A stretch of DNA of 64,000 bases from Amphiduros pacificus (lineage: Eukaryota > Annelida > Polychaeta > Phyllodocida > Hesionidae): positions 20,597,704 through 20,661,703 of the forward strand of contig OX439005.1 of NCBI GenBank assembly GCA_949316495.1, in the 5' to 3' direction. Shown in pieces: positions 37,391-50,370 of the stretch. The notes under the pieces are model-generated. The model was given only the letters and a program-made list of their open reading frames with translations, was not told the origin of the DNA and did not search any database. Within the stretch, counting starts at the first letter, position 1, and each line of letters starts with the position of its first letter. A program made the translations under genes and the position numbers.

Positions 37391-38614
37391 AGTACAACTG
37401 CCGTTAAAACAGGTTTGACTCAGTTTTTGCAGCTGGCGATTATTATCAAGTATTTATATTTTCTTTATTTAATATTATCCAAAAAATAATCAAGCTTTTT
37501 TGTGAGATTTTAGACATAATCATACATAAAATATGATTATCACTAAAACAGTTGGGTATTTAACGTTAGGGGGAACAGTGTCTTCTAAAGTTCTTTTTTC
37601 CCACCAAAAAAAATCATTTGAACCACAAAAAATGACATGGTGCAAGATAATTGCTTTGTATGAAAATAACTGCAAAACGGATTTCAGCCTTTAATGTATC
37701 AAATTCTTCGGGATTGATTTTTATTTTGATTTGATTTTTAATTTGTTTTTAAAATTTTATCATTTTTAATCATTTTAGATTTAAAGTTGAGGCAAAAATC
37801 AGAAAAAGATGTTTTTTTTTGTAACAATTAAAGAAGGGATAGAGCTTACTTGAAAAACATTTTTGGGAATAACTACACTAACATTCTGCAGAACTAAGAC
37901 ATTGATCTTTAGCTAGAATGATGTTATTTAGTTTAAATAGACAGAATTTTAAAAGACGTCTTATAATTCAAGTAATTTGTGTTTTTGTAAAAAAAAATAT
38001 TCAAATAAATGTAAATTTTTGACACCATTTGGTAATAATTTTTGACTTGAATATGAAGAAAGTTAGATATCTCAAAATAAAGACCATTAATCAAAATTCC
38101 CTCTATTTAAACTAAATAGAATAATATTTGGAATAAACCTGTTCTTAAAATTTGGAAATTAGAATTGCAAAACTTCTCAATTTTGTCATAAAAAGCGTGG
38201 GAAATTTTGAGAAATATGATATTTTGTAAACTTTCTTTTTTGTATCACTGGGAGTGATGAGGTCGAATGCAGCAGCTACTGGCTATTGGATTAGTCATAA
38301 AAGATTACTAAATGATGTTCCCATATGTATATAAAAACATTGACCCTTTTTCAACAGAAATATGTTGTCTATGTAGTTAGCTTTGGTGGGTTATAATGGT
38401 GCACTATTTCATGTAGTTGAAGGAGCAATGACGTCATAATGGTGCATTGGTTATTTATCAATGAAATAGTGACATCTTACTTGTTTGTATCTTAGCAACC
38501 ATCAACAACACATTTCATACACCTGTGATCCTCTGCATGAAGTGTCCCTGTTCCCCCTAACATTAAAAAATCACATCTAAACTAGATTATGCAGGAAAAG
38601 CAAAAATCTCAGAC
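37391..38614. other. Noncoding, nothing recognised
   Basis: AT-rich with long A and T runs. No open frame of interest. Confidence 0.4.
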
Positions 38615-38664
38615 TTCTCCAGATCACCTATCTGGGCTTTGCCGATTGGTGATTGGAGAACACT
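38615..38664. repeat. Hairpin-forming 50-bp dispersed repeat, copy 2
   Basis: TCTCCAGATCACC and GGTGATTGGAGA arms around TATCTGGGCTTTGCCGATT. Same orientation and nearly the same sequence as 25,811-25,860. Confidence 0.85.
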
Positions 38665-38939
38665 ATTGTCCTAGGGCAGGAAATTACTCATTTGTTACAT
38701 GTGTTTTTGGCACATACTTTCTAATTACACTGTCAGATAGCGCTTTTTCTTTGAGAAGTGATTTGTGAGTGCGTGGTAGAGTACAGTCTGACTTGGGATC
38801 CTGCAAACTTACGCCAGTTTGATTTTTTGTATAAAGCTCTTAGGGCAGTAAGAAATATATGTTTTAATATAAACTATATTAGAACATTACTATATACTAT
38901 AGTGCTCAATGAGTGCTCAACATTTGCTCAACGAGACAA

Positions 38940-39411
<472 letters not shown>

Positions 39412-39582
39412 ATGTCATCCTGTGATGTCCTGCAATTTAACTGCCAGTCACAGTAGTCCACATTTACAACAACTTCAGAATGATGAGAAAATATAAATAT
39501 CATTTTCAAAAAGGAAACTGTATACAAAGACTTTCTTGTTTTAAATCAGCACTTGTTCTTATTGCAAAGATCACCATTTAAG

Positions 39583-39720
39583 GGTATTTATGGGTGTTGG
39601 CATCAGTGCCCTCTAGTGGCAGAGGAGTAAATTACCAAAATACTGTACTTGATGGGAATTGGTACATTTACGGTGTTAAAATACATTCCCTATTAAATTA
39701 AAAGCATTCATGACATGAAT
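39583..39720 (+). repeat. Inverted-repeat partner, left side
   Basis: Segment A (39,583-39,600, GGTATTTATGGGTGTTGG) and segment B (39,646-39,720, 75 bp starting TACTTGATGGGAATTGG) each recur in reverse complement at 40,335-40,352 and 40,385-40,459. B and its partner differ at one base of 75. Confidence 0.93.
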
Positions 39721-40334
39721 CAATATTTAAACACTACAATATTTGAACTATAAGGTATGATTACAAGTATATTTCTTTCAAAATAGTATTTTGTCCTAAC
39801 TTTCCTTGATGATAATTTTGATGAGAATTGAAGAAGACAAGCAAATAAGTTCTGCAGATTACACAACAGGAGTAGGTTTGTTTTTAGCTGTGTTCATTTC
39901 ATTTCATTGGGAAGAAAATTCACTGTGATCCTATTAAAACAGATTTTGTCATTTTGATTTGTATAATTTGGAAATAAAAAGTTTGGCAATCAAATATGTG
40001 AAGGGAGGCAAAAAAATTCATATATTTGAAATGATCAATTGTGTACTTTACCTCTATTTTTCTCTTAATAATCTTGGAAATCCACTTTATTATGGTCCCA
40101 CAATCTGAAGAACTTTTTCCCTTTAACATTTTGACATGACAAATAAATTTTGGAGCAGTGACATATTACTACGCCACTTTTTATGAGTTAAAAAGATATG
40201 AAGCTTTCAATATAATCAAAGAAATTCCATTGTGATTTTCAAATAATAAATCAATAATTTTTCCCATACTTTTTTGAAAACGTTCCATTTTGGCATAAAA
40301 AGAAAGTAGTTTCCTCAGCACAGGACACTCACTA

Positions 40335-40459
40335 CCAACACCCATAAATACCTTAAAATAAGGACGTGGTTCGTGTGTGTGTACATTCATGTCATGAATG
40401 CTTTTAATTTAATAGGGAATGTATTTTAACACCGTAAATATACCAATTCCCATCAAGTA
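40335..40459 (-). repeat. Inverted-repeat partner, right side
   Basis: Reverse complements of A then B, in the order A'-B'. Simple inversion would give B'-A', so the right side is a permuted arrangement of the left. Confidence 0.93.
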
Positions 40460-40523
40460 TATATATATTAATATATCATAAATATATTAATATATCATAT
40501 ATTATATTAAATGTTTAAACTAA

Positions 40524-40570
40524 GATAGGGGCGCATGATGTTTGGACACTCCTCTACCATAACATTTTAC
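40524..40570. repeat. Short dispersed repeat, inverted relative to 43.80 kb
   Basis: GGGGCGCATGATGTTTGGAC followed by CTCCTCTACCATAACATTT matches the reverse complement of 43,795-43,839 over about 45 bp. It probably represents one end of a small DNA element. Confidence 0.75.
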
Positions 40571-40800
40571 CATTTATACATGAGTCATACTATTGAATGT
40601 CACCAGTTCTGACTCCGTGCCTGTACATTACTATATTAAGCAACATCACCTCTTATCTCAATCACTGCCTATTTTGTGAATTGTTAAATAAAATAAAACT
40701 TCAAATAAAACATTTTTATTTTCCAGTCAATATTGATCAAAATATTGCAAAAAATCTATTTTTTTTACGATTGTTATGTAATGCATTATAATGAAGCTTA

Positions 40801-41095
40801 CTCCCGTTTTACGCCACATGGCGTGGCGCCACAGCATCACACGTAGCCATGTACAAGGTGACAAAACATAAACGTCGGACTAACATATACCAGAGATGTT
40901 TAAACATGTGTTAAATGTCTCTGCATATGCGTTTTGGTATTTGTCAAAAATTCCACAAACTCAGAAATTATCCCCAAAAAGGCAATTTGACCTAATAGAC
41001 CTTTACGTATTGTATCATATTTCTTGTATTTTCACTGATTTTGTGCCAATGTTTTGTGTGTGTGGTGCAATGCGTCATGTGGCGTAAAATGTGAG
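40801..41095. mobile_element. MITE with TA duplication
   Basis: A 295-bp element flanked by TA at 40,799-40,800 and 41,096-41,097. The terminal inverted repeats are about 24 bp: CTCCCGTTTTACGCCACATG on the left and, in reverse complement, CTCACATTTTACGCCACATG on the right. No transposase. TA target and length fit a Tc1/mariner-type MITE. Confidence 0.85.
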
Positions 41096-41428
41096 TAACA
41101 TCCATATCAAGACCCAACACCTCACAAGGAAAACTGAATTTCTAATTATCAGTGTCTGAAACATTGACAGAAACTGTAAATAGAAATAGATCGTCGCACA
41201 CTCTACCAATGTAGGCAATAAGTTGATCATATATTTGCTCTAATCATCTTAATTTTGAAACCCTTGTTATGTGTTTACACAACAAAAACTGATCATAGAA
41301 TTAGGAGTTTTTATGAGTCCAAAATAAATGTTTCTCCATGCTATTCTGCTTTGTAAACACCAGAATCTCAAGGGTTATAAAGCGGAAAACCGATGTGGAT
41401 GTATAAAACCAGGTTCTGAATATGGTAT

Positions 41429-44400
41429 TTATTGTCTGTCTACAAATAGAAGTCTGAGCGGGGATGCTGGTGTTATGAGCATTCTCATATCAGATCTCAT
41501 CTCTTCATCACACGCTTGTTCCACCATAAAGTTATGAAGTATCTTCAATGATAGAAAAGTATATATATTATATAGCAATGCAGCTGCACTCATTCAAAAC
41601 ATATATCCAATGGACTTGGTATCAATTATGAAGCATTCATTATAATATAAGAATATATAATCTTCTTATGGAGATAATCGGGCCATGATAATTTGAATAC
41701 ACTATAGCAGTATATTAACCAAATGTTTTACCAAATGTGTTTCACGAAAACTCTTATGCACAATATAGTGTTTCCAAATCGAGACATATATTGTGGTTTT
41801 ATTTGACACACATTAATTTTGACAGTGTATAATTTGATGAAGTGAGACTTACATTGGACAGGAATATATAAATCTCATGTTCTGCCATTCTGCGACCTTA
41901 AAAATATTCAATAACACAAAGAACTATCATATGTGAAATATACCTGTAAAATTAACATTTAAGACTTACAAAATAAAAACTAATATTGCTAAATAAATCA
42001 TGCCCTCAAGTGACGAAAAGAAAATCCATACTCAAAATCTATAAGTATTAGGATAGCTCATCTCCTAGGCCGATTGCGGGTCGCCATACTGCCCCATTGA
42101 AAACAACACGCCGGAACTGCACAATTACAATCGGAAGTGCACAAAAAACTCTCTAAAATCTAATCATTAAAAAAAAAAAAAAGATGGTAACCCGCAATCG
42201 GCCTATTGTACATTCTCCAGTGTACACAAAATAATATTGGTCACCATTTTATATTTTGCAGAAATGAACATCAAACGTTATGAAATGTATATTTATTTTA
42301 TGGTAAAATCCATATTTCGCATGTAAATACTTATAATTAAAAAAAAGTTTTAAAAAAACAGGAATCCACGCAAAAACTGAACTTTCAACCTACATGTCTG
42401 GAAATAATATATAACTAAAATTCATGGTGTCATATTTTATTTTGAGTTATTGATTTTTTTTCTTTGACCTTGTCTGAAACTTTAGGTAGATTATGTTATA
42501 TAAAGATTTTTGAATTCACTAAACAACATACCAATGCATGATCTTGGTCCGAATCCGAAAGGTATAGAAGCATATGGGTTGATCTCATGTCTGCCATCTC
42601 CCCGTACCCAGCGCTCAGGGAGAAACACATCCGGGTCCTCATACAACCCAGCGTCCCTGCTCATGGTCACCAGCGGTATGTTAACGATGGTCTGAAGCAA
42701 GTTATTATTTTTTTGAAAAAATCTTCATTAACTTCTCTATAGATATCGTAATATGCAATTTATTAAATACACTTATTTGATTAAAAGCACTTTCCTTCAT
42801 TTCTCCACACACTGCTATTTTTATAATCGATGTACATGTACATGAAGTATAAATTTGACTCTGAGGTTCACAGTCAATTATGCAATGCTAGATAAATATT
42901 GGAATAATCAATACTTAGAAATGCTGAAAACCTAAAATGACCTGAGCTGGGATTTTGTAGCCATGGAGAATCACATCTTCCTTCAGTAATCGACTGACAA
43001 CCGGCGCCACAGGGTAAAGTCTGCAAACAAATATAGAATGATGTAAACAGGTGCAAACTTGACTAAAACATTAATTAAGCAAAACCAATTTTTAAAATAT
43101 ATTTTTATAATGTGCTATCTTATTTCTACAGATCGAGATATAGACAGCCAAGTATATAAAAATATGCGTCCTGATCTTAGTACACTCGATTTGCTCAACT
43201 TCATCAGTTTGTGTGCACATTGCAACCTCAATTTGGCACCAAATATAAATGATTTTCTGATTACAACGAAACAAGATTTTTAAAAAAACTATCAAGAAGG
43301 AACTATTTCAAACTGAGAAATAATAGAATGCATTCATTTCCAATGTGTAAATAACATCATTTTAGTTTTTGCTGAGAAGAAATCTTTCTTGTTAAACTGT
43401 TCCGCCACTTTAAACAAGTAGTTTTAATTTATCTGTAGTTTCACCTGAGGGTTTCCTTGACAACAGCTTTCAAATATGTCATGTGATTTATCTGAACATC
43501 TTTGATATTTCCACCACCAGATGTCACTGTTTCATCAACTTCTGCCCGCAAGATCGTCTGCTTCTCAGGGTGACGCGCCAGCATGTACAATATCCAGGCC
43601 ATAGCATTGGAACTCTATCAAAACATTCCTATTATATTCATAAATAAATATTTGTTGTGATGCAATGTAAAACTGAAAAATTATATGTCCATATTCCGAA
43701 ATGAATATAGACAATATTGACACATCAGACAGGTAGGGGCTAATTTTACGATTGGGGGCCAAGAAATAGACAAAAATAAAAGATATGTATTTATGTAAAT
43801 GTTATGGTAGGGGAATGTCCAAACATCATGCGCCCCTACTCTTGAACTTGAGGCAGTATGATGTACTCACGGTATCCACAGCTCCCGCCATGAGATCTAC
43901 AAGATTAGCATAAAGCTCTGGTCTTGTTATATTGGGATTAGCAAGCAGATGTGGGATGATACCCTGCTTAACACTCTCCCCATCCCCTTCACTCAGGTCC
44001 TGAAGCAGGTTATCCACATACTGCTGCCCTGCAACAATTAAAAAAGTTACATACTTAAAGAAAAAAAGTACCTTCCATGAAATATTTGTTTTTTTTAAAG
44101 ATACTTAATCTATATTCCACCTACAGCCATATCTGAAAGTGGACTGACATGCAGTTTATTTGACTGGGGTTATTATTCCACAATTTAGTCAGATACGAAT
44201 GAAAATTGAGGAAATCTACTATTGACATCATTGTCACTTTATGTTTAAAATAAAATCTTGATTTTCCTGATTGTTTTTTTTTCTTCTCATAAATGTCATT
44301 TGGAATTTGTATTGCCATTCATAACAGCTGAATGTCTGAGATTGTTAATTAATACTGGGGCGGGATTTATTCCAATGATGTCCTTTGATCCTCAACCATG

Positions 44401-45928
44401 GTTGAACAGATTGTTTGTCGAACAAAACCTGTCCCGCCGTGAATAGGCTTATATAGGATATAAAGTGTGATATGATCATTCTAGTTTTACAATGCAAAGA
44501 AGTAATTGACTCACCGATGTCAAACATGGCATCCCATGCGTTACAGTGGTCAGTCCACAGTTGAAGCCTCAGTGATCTGGCAAGCTCTGCAGGTATCATT
44601 ATCAGTTTCTCTGTGGTCCTGAACATTGTTTGAGTGGCCGTGATGAAGTCCTGGACCTGGTCGGGAACTGAATCTGAGAGACATCCAAAGCGCTCTCCAA
44701 ATATTGCATAGAACCCAGCTTCATTTGGAAAAGATGAGAAATATTGTTTAAGTTTAAAATTCTATTTTACTAATTTTCTGTACTACCCATTCTATCTATG
44801 ATAGTAAAAGCAAGAATAATTAATATATAAGTCATCTAATCAAGCTCATATTCTGTCAATCTGAATATTTAACAATTATATCTGACATGTAATATAATAT
44901 ATTATACTACTGTAAAGATATTTTCCATATTAGAGCAACTTATTACATTCCATAGACCAATGAAATAATTCATTTGTGAGGTTTGGCACCTCCATATTTA
45001 AATCTCTTTTTCTCCTCCATCTCTTTATCACATCAGCAGCAACTTGGTGGAACTCTTCTGTATGTGAGGTGACATTCTGAGTGTTCATTAATAACTTGTT
45101 TAAGGCACTGCGCATGCGCTGCCAATCTTCACCCTGACTGGAATACAATTGTTTGAATTTAGATCATCTGATTAAATCATAATTCATTTTTCTGTAATGG
45201 ACATAGTATCAGATATAAAGAATAATTATGTTAATGAATACAACATATTTGCTTTATAAAATATGATAAATTAAGTTTTGAAAACTAATTTTATGTGATA
45301 TGTTTATGCGTTTATGCGTTTATGAACCTAATGATCCAAAATGTTAAATATATTTACGAACTGTTTAAAAAAAACCATTAAAGTGAATACATATAATAAA
45401 AAAATGCATACTTTCAACCCTATCTGTGAATTTGCGCAGAGCTTTTGAAAAGGATGTGATTTACCTGATGGCTATTCCATGTGGCTTACCAGTCTGCTGT
45501 CTGTGCAGTAACCAGGCCGGGAACTCAGTCCTCCTGGGATACTTCCCTTCATGCCTCAGCAGCACCTCTATGTCATCCGGCTCGTGGATGAACACTGATT
45601 CAAAGTCTCCCAACTTAACTTTAAATATTGGTCCATATTGATCATGGAGAGCCTTGAAGTAGTGATGGAGCTGGTTGCGGAGTGCTCCCGACCTCAGAGC
45701 CAAAATAGTACTGCCAATGATTGGCAAGGGCCTTGGGCCTGGGATATCTCTATATGACATACCAGTATCCACTTTAGTGCCCTCTAGTGGGGTATTACTC
45801 AGACCCCTAGCCGAATATATACCACATCTCTGTGACCCATGCTTAATAAAACACAAATCTTTACCAAGACGTTTTGTTAAAATGCAGGTCATCTGAAGTC
45901 TGGTTATAACTCGTCCAGCCATACACAT
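41429..45928 (-). CDS. Mitochondrial-clan cytochrome P450, nine exons
   Basis: Haem monooxygenase of the mitochondrial inner membrane, fed electrons by ferredoxin; substrate unknown, possibly a steroid or other lipid. Exons: 45,928-45,465; 45,137-44,947; 44,718-44,515; 44,028-43,871; 43,614-43,445; 43,020-42,942; 42,691-42,532; 41,896-41,853; 41,542-41,429. All introns are GT-AG, the frame is continuous, and it predicts 527 residues (usual size). The N terminus is Arg/Lys-rich without acids for the first 20 residues, fitting a mitochondrial presequence, followed by a proline hinge (PGPRPLPIIG). I-helix AGAVDT (334-339), K-helix ETLR with E393 and R396, PERW, and haem loop PFGFGPRSCIG with Cys474 are all present. 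The 44-nt exon encodes RRMAEHEIYIFLSN, the conserved L-helix after the haem loop. Among known families it most resembles molluscan CYP10-type or CYP27-like enzymes, but the family cannot be fixed by eye. Confidence 0.93.
42068..42203. mobile_element. MITE inside a P450 intron
   Basis: A 136-bp element flanked by TA (42,066-42,067 and 42,204-42,205) with 20-bp terminal inverted repeats: GGCCGATTGCGGGTCGCCAT, and on the right the same with CG changed to TA. It lies in the intron between the haem-loop exon and the 44-nt exon. Confidence 0.88.
43733..43839. mobile_element. Possible 107-bp DNA element in a P450 intron
   Basis: Ends GTAGGGGC and GCCCCTAC are inverted. The right 45 bp matches (inverted) the repeat at 40,524-40,570. 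No target duplication was visible, so the boundaries are tentative. Confidence 0.45.
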
Positions 45929-46947
45929 GTATCGTTTGGAGGTAGATACTTTGATAAAGCAGGTGTGGGAACATCAAATATTACATGAATGATAAGCGTA
46001 TTACAAAACCAATTTGCTGTTCTATCCAGCCTCCATCAGGGGTTCCACGCCACACACGCAGTAATCCTGATTATGTAGGGGAACTCCAACAGTGACATCC
46101 CAGAATATTCTAATCACACTGAGAACCTCTTGATCCGAGAAGACATTTTACTGTTTAACGTAAAACAACTAGTTTCTGCTTTAACAAGACAAACTTGTCC
46201 ATCCAAGGCGAATTTTGGTTGTGATGCAAGTATAGTTTGGTCATTTTTGACAAGGAAATGTTATGAATATATTATTATCTGGAACGCATACTTATGAAGT
46301 TGTAAATCATCCTTATTCCATCATAATTCAGAATTGATTAAATGGCAATACCTCATATATTATTATCATTATAAGCCCCATGTGACAAAAGTCTTAAGAA
46401 AAACAGGAGGATCCATAATCCATTAATTTCAATTATTAATATTAAGATAATCTTTTGGCGCTCATTTGTTCAGCATCTGCATTCATCCTTTAAGCACAAG
46501 GGTTAATCAAAACCAAAAAGAAACAATTTTTATTAAAGGTAACTGGAGGTAAAAGTTTTACTTTACTTTTACTTTACTGTTTTTCTCTGTCAAAAGTCGA
46601 AATTCACTCACCTTGAAAAGACTATTTTCTGGCCTTATTCAAGTACAAATCTATTATACAAGTCCCAAATATGTATGTCGTGCATCCGAAAGCCTTTTGC
46701 AAACATTTTTAATTATCTATGTTGTTTGTTGCTGATATTCTAATAATTATACACAATTATCACTGGCAACATCAATCATTTTTAGTTTGCATAACACTGT
46801 GCAAAAATCCATATAAACAAGCCCTCTGAAACTTCATGTTTCAGATATACAGATGTAAAACTACATATAAGTAACCACAAGACTAAACTGGCAGGGTAAA
46901 GCATCCTAAACTTTATCATCATATTTAACTTTGCTAGAATTCAACAG
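45929..46947. other. Upstream region of the P450 gene
   Basis: Presumed promoter and intergenic DNA. No TATA box or other motif could be assigned with confidence, and no other gene is visible. Confidence 0.35.
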
Positions 46948-47250
46948 TTTACTCCTGATTACATATGCTATTTGTAAACATTCATATATACCTTTAGTTT
47001 GCTTCTGGTTATATATAATAAAAATAAACATTTGTGTAATGTGTAAGTATATTCCTGTTTATCAACTTTGTGTGTAAACATTTCTATACTTTTTAAGTTT
47101 ACTTCTGGTTGTGAATGACATATACAGCATATATACAGCATACCTTTTACACTGTTTATGCACTGTGTACATATAGATCTCTAAACGTAATATGTTTGCC
47201 TCTGATTAGGTATGATATTGGAAACCTTTGTAAACTGCATGGTTAAGTAT
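46948..47250 (+). repeat. Degenerate 50-bp tandem repeat, four to five units
   Basis: Units starting near 46,948, 46,998, 47,048, 47,098 and 47,190 share GTTTACTTCTGGTTATATAT followed by TGTAAACATTTC in varied form. Confidence 0.6.
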
Positions 47251-47689
47251 GATATAAGTAAACCCATATATACTGTAATTTTACTTAATATACTGTAGAT
47301 AATTGTAGATAATTGAAGCATGATATGCACAATGCTGATGCACTCCTTAAAATTTGAAATTGCGAACCAGTGGGGGAGTGGCTGATTGTTATCTGATGAT
47401 GATTAAGGAAAGTGTTTCCTGCCACAAACCCCTTGTGTAAACATGATGTTTATCGCATCCTTCATGCTTTGACATATATTTATATAAAGACAAATATTTA
47501 ATAAATATATAGACAAACATATTTTTTAGTCTATAAATTTAACTTTGGCTCTTGTGTGAAATTACTGAATATCCCTTTATAAAATAACTTGATAAAGTGA
47601 TAAAGATGTTGACTATGTGATTTACCGGTGAGCAGGTCAAATATATTCAACATGGCTCAGTGACACATAAACATTTTTTTCTTTTTTTT

Positions 47690-48145
47690 GGCAAATGGTG
47701 AAACCACAAAAAAATAAAATAAAATGACTTTATACAGAAAACAAAGATGGCATCAAAATAATTTGGTTAAATTTGAGCAATGACACATTAGCAAAGAAAT
47801 GGAACATAGTGCTTATTTCATACAATGCTCTGACTCCAAGTTTTCTATATTACTGACACAGGGTGATACATGGCTCAGTAGTTAATATGTCTGTCTTCTA
47901 TGCTAAAGGTCCAGGGTTCAAATCCTGGTTGGGAAAAATATTATTTTCATGCTTAAGGTATAATCTTAATATTGGGATTGTTTGAGTGATGTGAACTTCA
48001 GAAAACACAAATTGATTTTTTCTATTGCAAATGCAGAAAAATATAAAATAATAGAAATGACTTGATATAAAAAAAGATGAAATCTTTATATTGGAGATCT
48101 TATTGAGCAATTTACATATCAGAAGAATATAATTATTTTAAGTAC
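47690..48145. repeat. Degenerate repeat units flanking the LINE, with a tRNA-like fragment
   Basis: Units at about 47,690-47,800 and 48,030-48,145 share AATGACTTTATACAGAAAAC and TTGAGCAAT...CAGAA elements with units on the other side of the LINE at 54,145-54,345. Between them (47,866-47,936) is a tRNA-like stretch with a perfect T arm (CCAGGGTTCAAATCCTGG) but unpaired acceptor and anticodon stems, probably an old SINE head. Confidence 0.55.
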
Positions 48146-49128
48146 CTGCGCATGCGTGAACCTCAATGGCAGCTCTTGTGCGAAGCTCCGTGTAAATTCG
48201 TCTTAACTGGCGGATTTTCCTGGTCTAGCACGAGTCTATTGCTGCATCTTATAACCGTGCGTGGAGTCTATACCTAGGTCTATTATTCCGTGGCTTTTGA
48301 GCGGTCGCAGACGGCAGTCCAGACTTGTTTTTCGCTTGCGAAGGCCGGGTTCGGGTTGTTGTCTTTTTGAAGGCACGGCGTTCACGAGTTGTCAACTCTG
48401 TGCTGCCGGTGTCGGGTGCTCTCAGCCCGGTTGCTACATTCCTAGCTGACCAATCTATACGTGTATAGATTAAACCTGACCAGATCTTTTGATCTACCTA
48501 GGTCTATTTGACCCATAGACCACTAAACACTGACCCAGACTTCCATAGACCCTGGTTGTCGAAATCTCTGACCACTGTAGCACCAATCTGACCCTGGTCT
48601 ACAAGCCATCAGCGATCACACGCTGTTCTCACTTCTACCTCAATATCTTACTGACCCTTCATATTGAGGCATCCCATTCTTTCGACCCTGTGCAATTTTC
48701 ATTAATTGTCAATAAAGCATCGAAAGAATTCGACCTGATACCATTAATTCTATCTGATTAATGTGCTCTGACTGTTTCCTTCACGATTCTTAATATTTTC
48801 TGACCACTAAGTTGTCAAGGAATTAATCGTGAACATTGTTTACTATATTTGTGCAAGATCATTGAATAGCATAAGGGAAAAAATAATTTCTCAGTACATG
48901 TTATTTTTGGTCACAAATATTTTATTCTCCGACCTGAACATATTACATAATTGTAACTTGTTTTTCACCCAGGGCATTAAACATCTCAGCTCACCAGCAT
49001 AACACGTGGTGTTTAATCCCCAGCATATAGTATAATTGTTCCTACCTGTTCACTTCCATTCCTCTTTGTGACTCGTACGTGAACACTTCAATTGTTAGTA
49101 ATACTACGTTGTTCAAAACTCTATCATC

Positions 49129-50358
49129 ATGGCTTTGAACCTTCCTGCCGGCCCAGCGACGCGTAGCTCGGCCAAGAGTGACGCTGATCCGAGGACCCCT
49201 GCCACTCCGGCAGCCCTTAGGCCACCCGTTGATGATGTGGCCACCCTCCGTGACACCTATGATCGGTTGGTGGCCCTAAATAATGCCACTAATGCTGCCA
49301 ATACCCGTCTGACGGAACAGGTGCAACAACTTGTTCGGGATAATACCATCCTTGAGACGGAGAAGGAAGGCATCTCTGCAGAGCTGGCGAAATCTCGTCA
49401 AGCGGTTTTGGAACGTGACGAGGTCATCGCCACCTTTCTTCCTAACCCTGACGAAGCTGCCTCCCCGGACTCTTTCCCCGCCTCTGACACGGAGAAGAAG
49501 GGGAAAGTACTTCTTACTATTCTTCCTATCAACGGTCAGGAGACCGAAATTGCCTCAGGTCTGGCCAGGGACGATTGTAAGGTTCTGTCCACCACGGACA
49601 AGCTTGATTTTGTGGCTCGGCGCTCTGAGCGAATACCTCTGTCAGATCACGTGGTGATCATACCTGATCTCACCCGATTTCCCCGGACGATGGATGGTGC
49701 TGCCTGCTATAGGTCGATCAAGACGTCCATCAAATTCATCCGTTCACGTGGGCCGACTGTGTCGGTTCTGACTCCCCTGCCTAGCAAGGACCCACGTGTT
49801 CGCCTAAATTGGATCTCTGTGACTGGACTCCTGTCGCAACTTGTTTTCCCGGGCTTCAACTACGTTAGGATCGGGAATTTCTACGATCCAACCACGTCTA
49901 CGCTTGATGCCGAGGGCCTTCTCTTGCCGGTCTCGATCATAGACATTCAAACTACGGTGAACACTCTACCTCTTCCTGCTTCCTCTCCACCGACTGACCG
50001 TCCCGTGGAGAAGGTTATTTTGCCGGCTGAGGAGCATCCCACTTCTTCTTCCTCTTCGTCCGCTGCCAAGTCCAACTCTTCCTCGCCTGATAGGAAGAAG
50101 AGGAAATCGGCAGCAGACGACACTTCTGTTATCTCGTCAGATCTCGCTGGCCGGATCATCGGTAGGCGCGGAGCCACCATTCAATCTCTCCGTGATGACT
50201 CCGGTGCAACCGTCCGGGTAAAAAAGATCAAGGATGGACGGGATGATATTCATCTTCTTACCATTAGTGGCGGCCGGGAGGCCGTTCGCAAAGCCAAAGC
50301 GGAAGTGAACAAGCTGCGGCAGGCCCTGGAAAAGGAGAAGAAGAAAGATAACAATTGA
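49129..50358 (+). CDS. LINE ORF1: coiled coil, central domain, C-terminal KH domain
   Basis: A 409-residue nucleic-acid-binding protein expected to coat the LINE transcript. Residues 1-31 are Ala/Pro-rich. Residues 32-103 form a probable coiled coil for oligomerisation. Residues 124-275 form a globular region with VVIIPDLTRF, and its end, TLDAEGLLLPVS, faintly recalls the last helix of SGNH esterases (known in CR1/L2 ORF1 proteins), but no catalytic Ser-Asp-His set is evident. A Ser-rich linker (305-320) and basic patch (RKKRK, 322-326) follow. Residues 335-399 read as a type I KH domain: the GxxG loop is IIGRRG (343-348), followed by ATIQSLRDDSGA, a VRV strand, LLTISG and a C-terminal helix. 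KH folds bind single-stranded RNA or DNA, so this domain could replace the RRM or zinc knuckles usual in ORF1 proteins. The start ATG follows a CATC context at 49,126. Confidence 0.93.
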   Translation: MALNLPAGPATRSSAKSDADPRTPATPAALRPPVDDVATLRDTYDRLVALNNATNAANTRLTEQVQQLVRDNTILETEKEGISAELAKSRQAVLERDEVIATFLPNPDEAASPDSFPASDTEKKGKVLLTILPINGQETEIASGLARDDCKVLSTTDKLDFVARRSERIPLSDHVVIIPDLTRFPRTMDGAACYRSIKTSIKFIRSRGPTVSVLTPLPSKDPRVRLNWISVTGLLSQLVFPGFNYVRIGNFYDPTTSTLDAEGLLLPVSIIDIQTTVNTLPLPASSPPTDRPVEKVILPAEEHPTSSSSSSAAKSNSSSPDRKKRKSAADDTSVISSDLAGRIIGRRGATIQSLRDDSGATVRVKKIKDGRDDIHLLTISGGREAVRKAKAEVNKLRQALEKEKKKDNN

Positions 50359-50370
50359 CATTTTTCACCA

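Noticed and set aside
40524-43839. A single 3.3-kb DNA transposon bounded by the inverted 45-bp repeats at 40.5 and 43.8 kb
   Set aside because: It would contain the last exons of the intact P450 gene and no transposase; two independent small insertions in opposite orientation are simpler.
47866-47936. tRNA gene
   Set aside because: The T arm is perfect but acceptor and anticodon stems do not pair; more likely an old SINE head.
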